Assembly: GCA_020849475.1 (NCBI GenBank) | Contig: JADLGE010000006.1 | Location: forward strand, 1 to 43,565 | Direction: 5' to 3' | DNA length: 43,565 nucleotides | Source of the DNA: Gammaproteobacteria bacterium | GTDB taxonomy: Bacteria; Pseudomonadota; Gammaproteobacteria; Ga0077536 | In this document: positions 37,612 to 43,565 of the stretch, piece after piece | How positions within the stretch are numbered: the first letter of the stretch is position 1 | How the letters are laid out: every line of letters starts with the position of its first letter | The notes under the pieces: generated by a model | Told to the model about the DNA's origin: nothing | Databases searched by the model: none | Seen by the model: only the letters and a program-made list of their open reading frames with translations | Made by a program: the position numbers and the translations under genes

Positions 37612-38941
37612 CCGACAGATTCGAGATCGAAAATTTCCGTTCGATCTGTTTGTCCGTCATGGTCGGGATGTCGGTCTTGGAGGTCGCGATGGCGAGGCTG
37701 GTGGAAGAGTCCAGCACGTCGAGGCCAATCGCACCGCGCCAGCGCAGCACCGAGGTTTCATTGGTGAGCGCGGGCGTGCTGTTGTCGGCAGGCGCCTTCT
37801 GGTAGGCCGGCATGAACACGCGCCACAGTTCATCCTTGCGATTGATGGTCACGGCCATCAGGCTGTTGAAGGTCTGGTCGTCGACAAACAGGTATTTTGA
37901 CGCCACCGGGTGCTCGGTCCAGCGCGGCTTCAATTCCACCACGTGGCACTGGCGCACCTGCCAGCGGTCGTTGAATACATTGCTCTGCTTGCCGCCAAAG
38001 CGTAAGCGCGGCTCGCGTGAATCGGTGACGTGCAGAATCGCCTTCTTGCCGCGATACACCCATTCGTAATCCATCACGCGACCGGAGAATGCTTCGAAGT
38101 CGTCCAGCGTCCAGTTCGAGCCCATGAACTTGTCGGCACGCTCCTGTGCCGACAGGCGGCGCACGCGGCGCTCCTTGGGCAAATAGGAGCTGACCTGGTC
38201 TTCTTCATTCGGGTCGAGCGAACGCTCAACGACGAAGGTCGTGCCCTTGACGTCGAACGGCGCACTGAAAGAGATGTAGTCCTTGAACAGACGCTTGTCG
38301 GCGTCAGCTGCTTTCACGCGATATCCCTGCTGCGGCAGCATCGCGAGTCCATTGAGATACACACGGTGGTAGGTCTGCACCATCGAGCGCTGCACGTTGC
38401 CACCGCCCTCCATGCCCGGCACGCGTGTGCCATTGACGCCAGGCGCGGTCGCGTCGACGTAGATCATGTCCATCGCGTCGACCTTGTAACCGTAATACTG
38501 CCAGCGATGCACGTTGTTCCAAGCCACCATGTAGCCGGCTTCATCGGGCTTGGCGGCGGCGATTTGTTCATTGCTGAACGGCTGTCCTGCCACGTAGCCA
38601 TCCATGCCGCCTTCGGCACGCAAGGTCGCCTTGCCGGCATTGGCCGCCGTCACCTCTTGATACGCGGGCGCTGGCGTATAGTCGCCGCTAGCCTGAATCT
38701 CAATCGGCACATCGCCGTCGGCAATGAATTCAAAGTAACCGGGCGGCAACAGGCTGCGCAGCTTTTCAAGTTCAGCGCCACTGACCTGCGTGCCAGGCGC
38801 GGGCATGTCGGCGGGCGGCGGCGCGCTCAACCACGCTTCGACGGTGGCGCGGTTGATAGGCTCTGCAAGCGCGCATTGCGCCATGAGGCAGCCACTTGCG
38901 ATCAGCGTCGGCACAGCCTTACGCAGCATTTCTCTCAGCAT
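37601..38941 (-). CDS. DUF1329 exported protein (LolA/LolB-like fold family)
   Basis: A 446-residue exported protein of the DUF1329 family. The N-terminal signal (MLREMLRKAVPTLIASGCLMAQCALA, cut near residue 26) is followed by family blocks such as RWQYYGYKVDAMDMIYVDATAPGVNGTRVPGMEGGGNV, RVMDYEWVYRGKKAILHV and VELKPRWTEHPVASKYLFVDDQTF. DUF1329 proteins are found beside steroid, terpene and alkane degradation genes and are thought to act in the periplasm or outer membrane on hydrophobic substrates. AAGGAA lies ten bases before the ATG at 38941; a GTG six codons upstream is less likely. Divergent from the second BVMO gene across 335 bases; that gap (38942-39276) holds no gene and no convincing promoter. 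Confidence 0.88.
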   Translation of the reverse strand: MLREMLRKAVPTLIASGCLMAQCALAEPINRATVEAWLSAPPPADMPAPGTQVSGAELEKLRSLLPPGYFEFIADGDVPIEIQASGDYTPAPAYQEVTAANAGKATLRAEGGMDGYVAGQPFSNEQIAAAKPDEAGYMVAWNNVHRWQYYGYKVDAMDMIYVDATAPGVNGTRVPGMEGGGNVQRSMVQTYHRVYLNGLAMLPQQGYRVKAADADKRLFKDYISFSAPFDVKGTTFVVERSLDPNEEDQVSSYLPKERRVRRLSAQERADKFMGSNWTLDDFEAFSGRVMDYEWVYRGKKAILHVTDSREPRLRFGGKQSNVFNDRWQVRQCHVVELKPRWTEHPVASKYLFVDDQTFNSLMAVTINRKDELWRVFMPAYQKAPADNSTPALTNETSVLRWRGAIGLDVLDSSTSLAIATSKTDIPTMTDKQIERKFSISNLSGGR

Positions 38942-39276
38942 GGTGTCGTTCCTTTCCACGGCGATGGGATGGTCAGCGGTCGCGCATTAAACCACGGCGA
39001 TGATACCGACGTGCATGCATGACGAAGCTTGCGTTGCCACGGAGATTTTGTCTGCCAAGCAAACGGTGAGATGGCGCCCTCCACCTTCGGGGGTAAGGCA
39101 TGTGCCGGGCCATGGCGGGGCAGCCTTTCCCATGACTCAGGTCAAGCCTCTACGCCGATGGCCTGCCTACCATCGAACCACTGTTGTGACATAAATGCAG
39201 TGCGCTCGCGCCCGCAGTCACACACCCCGAGTGCCGCGAGCACGCGGCCATCAGGTTTCAACGGAGGTCTCTCGTC

Positions 39277-40902
39277 ATGTCCAACGCTCAGTACGACGTC
39301 ATCATCATCGGCGCCGGCATATCCGGCATGTATCAACTGTGGAAGCTGCGCAAGCTCGGGCTTTCGGTTCGCGTGTACGAAGCAGGTTCGGGTGTGGGTG
39401 GCACCTGGTACTGGAATCGCTATCCCGGCTGCCGATTCGATTCGGAGTCTTACTCCTACGGCTATTCCTTCTCGAAGGAGATTCTCGACGAATGGGATTG
39501 GAGCGAGCATTTCGCGCCGCAGCCCGAAACGCTGAAATATCTGAACTTCGTCGCCGACAAGCTCGATGTGCGCAAGGACATCACCTTCCATGCGCGGGTC
39601 AAATCCGCGGTATTCGATGAAGCCGCGACGCGCTGGACCATCGAACTCGACGATGGCAGCAAAGCCTCGGCCGGCATCCTGATCTCGGCCACTGGCCCCT
39701 TGTCCGCGCCGCAGATGCCTAACATCCCGGGCGTCAGTGATTACAAGGGCGAGGCCTATCACACCGGCATGTGGCCACGCGATCCGAATGGCTACGGCCC
39801 GGCCAATATCCCGTTCGCGGGCAAGCGCGTGGGCGTGCTCGGCACCGGCGCGACCGGCGTGCAGGTCATCCAGGAAGTGGCCAAGACCGCAGGCGAACTG
39901 TTCGTGTTCCAGCGCACGCCCAACTGGTGCGCGCCGCTGCTCAACAGCAAAATCGATGCTGAGACGCAGAAGACCATCCACGCCACCTACGACAAGATCT
40001 TCAAGCAATGCAGCGAGTCGATGGGCAACTTCCTGCACAAGAACGACCCACGCTCGGCGCTCGAAGTCAGCGATGCCGAACGCGAAGCGTTCTTCGAGCA
40101 GCTGTATGCCTCGCCCGGCTTCGGCATCTGGCTCGGCACCTTCCGCGATGTGCTGACCGACCAGCGCGCCAATGACTACGCCAGTGATTTCGTGGCGCGC
40201 AAGATTCGGTCGCGAGTGAAGGATCCGAAGCTCGCCGAGAAACTGATCCCCAAGGACCACGGCTTCGGTCTGCGCCGCGTGCCAATGGAGACCAACTACT
40301 ACGAGTGCTACAACCAGCCCAACGTACACCTGGTCGACATCAAGGAAGCACCGATCGAGCGTATCACCGCCAAGGGCATCAAGACCAAGGACGCCGAATA
40401 CGAGCTCGACATGATCATCTACGCCACCGGATTCGAGGCGGTGACGGGCGCGCTGGCGCGCATCGACATCCGCGGCGTCGGCGGCAAGACCCTGAAGGAA
40501 AAATGGGCCGATGGTCCGCAGACCTATCTCGGCATGCAGACCACCGGCTTTCCGAATTTCTTCACCCTGGTCGGACCGAACAATGGCTCAACGTTCTGCA
40601 ACATCCCGCGTTGCATCGAACAGAACGTGGAATGGCTGACGGATCTGATTGCCGACATGCAGGCCAAGGGCTTGAAGCGTGTGGAGCCGAGCCAGGCCGC
40701 TGAAAACGCCTGGACCGATCACGTGGATGAAACCGCGCGTGCGACCCTGTTCCCGACCGTCAATTCGTGGTTCATGGGCGTCAACGACAACATCCCCGGC
40801 CGCAAGAAGAAATTCATGCTCTACGCCGGCGGCTTCCCGCTCTATCGCCAGAAGTGCGCGGAGATTGCCGCCAAGGGCTATGAGGGGTTTGTGCGGGGTT
40901 GA
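39277..40902 (+). CDS. Flavin-dependent Baeyer-Villiger monooxygenase (2)
   Basis: A 541-residue FAD/NADPH monooxygenase. FAD-binding GAGISG at residues 12-17, GGTWYWNRYPGCRFDSES, second dinucleotide site GTGATG at 189-194, and the fingerprint YKGEAYHTGMWP at 156-167, with Tyr for the usual first Phe. It would convert a ketone to an ester or lactone. It shares the order and many blocks with the first BVMO (21024-22628), but differs in the region 240-330 and near the C-terminus, so the two probably take different ketones. The start follows a GGAGG-type site (ACGGAGGTC) about 11 bases upstream. Likely monocistronic. Confidence 0.95.
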   Translation: MSNAQYDVIIIGAGISGMYQLWKLRKLGLSVRVYEAGSGVGGTWYWNRYPGCRFDSESYSYGYSFSKEILDEWDWSEHFAPQPETLKYLNFVADKLDVRKDITFHARVKSAVFDEAATRWTIELDDGSKASAGILISATGPLSAPQMPNIPGVSDYKGEAYHTGMWPRDPNGYGPANIPFAGKRVGVLGTGATGVQVIQEVAKTAGELFVFQRTPNWCAPLLNSKIDAETQKTIHATYDKIFKQCSESMGNFLHKNDPRSALEVSDAEREAFFEQLYASPGFGIWLGTFRDVLTDQRANDYASDFVARKIRSRVKDPKLAEKLIPKDHGFGLRRVPMETNYYECYNQPNVHLVDIKEAPIERITAKGIKTKDAEYELDMIIYATGFEAVTGALARIDIRGVGGKTLKEKWADGPQTYLGMQTTGFPNFFTLVGPNNGSTFCNIPRCIEQNVEWLTDLIADMQAKGLKRVEPSQAAENAWTDHVDETARATLFPTVNSWFMGVNDNIPGRKKKFMLYAGGFPLYRQKCAEIAAKGYEGFVRG

Positions 40903-40929
40903 GAATCAGCCCTTCCTAACTGTGGCAAG

Positions 40930-41003
40930 GGCTTCAGTCTGACATTCATGAGCAGCCACCCGATTGGCGTTCAGCATGAGTGTCAGACTGAAGTCTGACC
41001 CAC
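40930..41003. repeat. Type A inverted pair, first copy truncated
   Basis: A half copy CTTCAGTCTGACATTCATG (40932-40950) and a full GTCAGACT-GA-AGTCTGAC (40982-40999), inverted relative to each other so that the halves pair. Located between the second BVMO and the cupin gene. Confidence 0.85.
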
Positions 41004-41017
41004 CGAACACTTCTGTT

Positions 41018-41494
41018 CTACTTCACATCCCCCGGCCACTTCGTCACCCAGTCGTGATGGAAATCGGCCACCGTGACCGCGCGCTTCAGGCTGAGGTCGT
41101 TGTTCAGCAATTCGTAGATGACATCGGTGTCGCTGCGCATGCCGAAGAAAATGATGGCCTGTTCGTGACCGGCGCCTTCGATGTGCACTTCGCCGAAGCC
41201 GCCATGGGAATAGCTGCCCGCCGGTTTGACCTTCAGCACTTCACCGCCGTTGAGCTGCTCGCGCACGCGTAGTTCACCTTCCAGCACCAGGGTGGTGGTC
41301 GCGCATCCATGGCGGTGGTACATGCATTCACCCTCGGCCTCGAATTTCACCAGCATGTCGGCAGTGCGCGCGGCGACGTCGACATTCAGGATGCGATAGA
41401 AGGTGCCGGGCGTGAAAAACTTGTGCCACTCGATTTTGCTGGTGTCGTACTTGAAGCCGGATTTGTCGGCGATGTTCAAAGCCGGTGCGGACAT
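41018..41494 (-). CDS. Cupin-domain protein
   Basis: A 158-residue protein with a single cupin beta-barrel. The first motif holds MYHRHGCATTTLVLEGE (His60, His62, Glu72) and the second SHGGFGEVHIEGAGHEQAIIFF, supplying a further His. Metal-dependent dioxygenases such as 2,4'-dihydroxyacetophenone or acetylacetone dioxygenase have this form, so C-C cleavage is possible; a non-enzymatic cupin is the alternative. GAGGAG eight bases before the ATG at 41494 sets the start; 12 codons upstream are rejected. Confidence 0.85.
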   Translation of the reverse strand: MSAPALNIADKSGFKYDTSKIEWHKFFTPGTFYRILNVDVAARTADMLVKFEAEGECMYHRHGCATTTLVLEGELRVREQLNGGEVLKVKPAGSYSHGGFGEVHIEGAGHEQAIIFFGMRSDTDVIYELLNNDLSLKRAVTVADFHHDWVTKWPGDVK

Positions 41495-41563
41495 GGTGTT
41501 CTCCTCGTTGGTGTGAATGCATTTGCGCATTGGGTCTGGGTGACAGGCTTTCGTCGCTCGGAT

Positions 41564-41614
41564 GAATGTCAGACTTCAGTCTGGCATTCGAATGTGCGAG
41601 CGCATTCGCGCCTG
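41564..41614. repeat. Fused type A and type B repeat
   Basis: GTCAGACT-TC-AGTCTGGC (41568-41585) with GAATG/CATTC ends is followed without spacer by a degenerate type B copy beginning AATGTGCGAGCGCATTCGC (41591-41609) and ending CGCCTG. Located between the divergent cupin and PQQ dehydrogenase genes. Confidence 0.8.
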
Positions 41615-41756
41615 CCCGACCAGCACGCGCTGTCGCGGCATTCTACGCGCAGCCGACCGCGGCACCGCCCCCGTTTCGGGGAATGTCGCCACACTGCTGC
41701 GTGACCGGCCTGCTCTGCTAGAGTGGGCCACCACGCCTTCCATCCTGGGGATCACG

Positions 41757-43547
41757 ATGATCAAGTTCCGCGCCGGCACCACGCTTGCCTTCTTCCTCAC
41801 GCTCGCCACCGCGGCGCCCAATGCCGAAGAAGCCCGCCAGAACCATGCCGAGCAGGATCAGGATAACTGGCTGACCTATGGCCATGGTTTCGGCAACCAG
41901 CGTTACAGCGCCCTCAAGGACATCAACACCGACAACGTCAAAGCGCTCACGCCCGCCTGGATCATGCAGACCGGCATTGTCGGCACCTTCCCCACCAATC
42001 CGCTGGTGGTCGATGGCGTGATGTTCATCACCACGCCCTTCAACCATGTCATCGCGCTCGATGCCGCCACCGGCGCCGAGAAATGGCGCTATACCCACAA
42101 GCCCGTCACCGACAAACTCTGCTGCGGCTCGCATAACCGCGGTCTCGCCTGGGGCGATGGCCGCCTGTTCATGATCACCGCCGACGCACGCCTCATCGCG
42201 CTCGATGCCAGCAACGGCAAGCCGGTGTGGGACATGCCGGTGGTCGACCCCATGAGCGGCAACCCGGACGACCTCGCCGCCATCCGACACTACGACCCGC
42301 AACATCACGAGGCCTTCGATCGCGCCACACGATTCGCCGGCAACATGGCGCCACTGGTGTACGACGGCAAAGTGTTCGTCGGCGTCAGCGGCACCGGCTA
42401 TAGCGCGGTCTTGAGCGATGCCGAGCACAACAGCGCCTCGACGCTCGGACGCCCCGGCGTGCGCGACGGCCTGCGCGCCTTCCTGTCCGCTTACAGCGTC
42501 AAGGATGGCGACCTCGTGTGGCGCTGGTATTCAACCGCGGCGAGCGGCTGGGAAGGTGATTTCGTCGACAAGACCGCATTCGGCGATGCCTTACCGCGCG
42601 ACATCGCCGCTGAGCGCGCCAGCGCCGACAAATATCGCGACGCCTGGAAGACCGGCGGCGGCTCGATTTATTCGACACCCTCGATAGACACCGCGCACGG
42701 CCTCATCTACTTCGGCACCGGTAATGCCTCACCGGGTTACGAAGACTACAAACGCCCCGGAGACAATCTCTACACCTCGTCCCTCATCGCGCTCGACGTC
42801 GCCACCGGCAAGCTGCGCTGGTATCACCAGTTGGTGCCGCACGATCTATGGGGCTACGACGCCTCGTCGCCGCCGGTGCTGCTGGATTTGAAGGGCGCGG
42901 ATCAGCAGCCGCTGCCGGCGCTGGCGGCCGCTTCGAAGTCGGGCTGGATGTATGTGCTCAACCGCCTCACCGGCCAAGCGCTGCGGCGCTCGCAGGCCTT
43001 CGTGCCGCAGGACAGCGTGATGTTCCGGCGTGCCACCGCGGCCGGCATCGACGTACTGCCGGGCGCCGCCGGCGGCGCCAATTGGCCGCCGAGCGCCTAC
43101 AGCCCCGACACCGGCTGGGTCTATGTGCCGGCCACCGACAACGCCACCCATTACCAACTGGAAAAGAACGCCGAGGGCAAGGATGTCACGGTGTTGAGCT
43201 TCAAGACCGATGCCGAGCGCGCCGGCACGCTGTCGGCCATCAACCCGGCCGACGGCAAGATTCAATGGCAACTCAAGACCTCGCTGCCGATGATGTCGGG
43301 CGCGCTGGCGACTGCCGGCGGCCTGCTGTTCGCGGGTGAGAGCAATGGCGATTTCATCGCCGTCGACGCCAGGAGCGGCAAGCGACTGTGGCGCTTCGCG
43401 ACCGGCGCCGGCGTCAACGCGCCGGCGATTACCTATCGCGTCAAAGGACGACAGTACGTGGCGGTCGCCGCCGGCGGCCACGCCTTGTTCAAGTTTCCCT
43501 TGGGCGATGCGGTGATTGCGTTTGCGTTGCCGGACACGAACGAATGA
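41757..43547 (+). CDS. PQQ-dependent (methanol/ethanol-type) dehydrogenase without haem
   Basis: A 596-residue exported quinoprotein. A signal peptide (cut near residue 20-24) precedes an eight-bladed propeller with docking repeats such as VIALDAATGAEKWRY. The ring-like vicinal disulfide CC at 122-123, Asn323 in GTGNASPGY and the catalytic Asp368 in HDLWGYDASSPPVL match PQQ alcohol dehydrogenases. No CXXCH is present, so it needs an external cytochrome c. It oxidises an alcohol in the periplasm. GGGG lies seven bases before the ATG at 41757; the 65-codon upstream extension runs through the repeat and is rejected. It differs from the haem-fused paralogue at 27793-29895. Confidence 0.92.
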   Translation: MIKFRAGTTLAFFLTLATAAPNAEEARQNHAEQDQDNWLTYGHGFGNQRYSALKDINTDNVKALTPAWIMQTGIVGTFPTNPLVVDGVMFITTPFNHVIALDAATGAEKWRYTHKPVTDKLCCGSHNRGLAWGDGRLFMITADARLIALDASNGKPVWDMPVVDPMSGNPDDLAAIRHYDPQHHEAFDRATRFAGNMAPLVYDGKVFVGVSGTGYSAVLSDAEHNSASTLGRPGVRDGLRAFLSAYSVKDGDLVWRWYSTAASGWEGDFVDKTAFGDALPRDIAAERASADKYRDAWKTGGGSIYSTPSIDTAHGLIYFGTGNASPGYEDYKRPGDNLYTSSLIALDVATGKLRWYHQLVPHDLWGYDASSPPVLLDLKGADQQPLPALAAASKSGWMYVLNRLTGQALRRSQAFVPQDSVMFRRATAAGIDVLPGAAGGANWPPSAYSPDTGWVYVPATDNATHYQLEKNAEGKDVTVLSFKTDAERAGTLSAINPADGKIQWQLKTSLPMMSGALATAGGLLFAGESNGDFIAVDARSGKRLWRFATGAGVNAPAITYRVKGRQYVAVAAGGHALFKFPLGDAVIAFALPDTNE

Positions 43548-43550
43548 TCT

Positions 43551-43565
43551 GTAGGTGCGAATTCA
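43551..43565. repeat. Type B repeat cut by the window end
   Basis: GTAGGTGCGAATTCA, the first half of a type B palindrome, directly after the PQQ dehydrogenase stop. Confidence 0.7.

Noticed and set aside
41562..41756. 65-codon extension of the last PQQ dehydrogenase
   Set aside because: It translates the fused repeat; the signal peptide begins at the ATG at 41757.

Overview
The window is a GC-rich stretch of a gammaproteobacterial chromosome, densely packed with genes on both strands. The evidence is a Vibrio/Shewanella-type second EF-G, a tRNA-Val / gltX / tRNA-Ala / tRNA-Glu neighbourhood like that of enteric bacteria and pseudomonads, PEP-CTERM-type secreted proteins and REP-like intergenic palindromes. 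The gene content (Baeyer-Villiger monooxygenases, cytochrome P450, PQQ dehydrogenases, HyuAB, acyl-CoA carboxylase) suggests an aerobic environmental degrader of alicyclic, terpenoid or steroid-like compounds, perhaps Nevskiales-like. The order is a guess. No transposase, integrase, CRISPR array or phage gene was seen.

Layout. 1-5.7 kb: 3' part of pepN, fusA with its promoter and terminator, a cytosolic trypsin-like peptidase and a HIT hydrolase. 5.9-9 kb: a PEP-CTERM protein, then the translation block: tRNA-derived structured repeats, tRNA-Glu, tRNA-Ala and gltX on the minus strand, with tRNA-Val diverging from gltX through overlapping promoters. 9-14.8 kb: iron-type alcohol dehydrogenase, an unknown protein, argD preceded by what looks like an arginine attenuator, a GST-like protein, an FmdB-like protein and a second PEP-CTERM protein. 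15-18.1 kb: nitronate-monooxygenase-like protein, a small protein, and a DUF35/thiolase pair. 18.3-23.6 kb: EamA transporter, phosphodiesterase-type hydrolase, first BVMO and two small proteins. 23.6-31.8 kb: minus-strand run P450 > haem-PQQ dehydrogenase > hyuA > hyuB, preceded by a small membrane protein. 32.3-37.5 kb: acyl-CoA carboxylase (two subunits) divergent from an acyl-CoA dehydrogenase and an ABM-domain protein. 37.6-43.6 kb: DUF1329 protein divergent from a second BVMO, then a cupin and a second PQQ dehydrogenase.

How the parts fit. Monooxygenases, quinoprotein dehydrogenases, HyuAB, the thiolase/DUF35 pair, acyl-CoA dehydrogenase and biotin carboxylase can be read as ring opening and CoA-thioester degradation modules for one or more cyclic or branched substrates. 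No substrate can be named from sequence. Two families of palindromic repeats (type A, GTCAGACT-GA-AGTCTGAC; type B, GTGCGAAT-TC-ATTCGCAC) fill many intergenic gaps, often as inverted pairs.

Most notable: a predicted ribosome-mediated arginine attenuator before argD (short ORF with three consecutive Arg codons, competing hairpins, 14-bp terminator stem); an aminopeptidase N whose HEXXH zinc motif reads QEXXH; an inverted copy of the tRNA-Glu 3' end around its own terminator; and REPIN-like repeats with compensatory stem changes.
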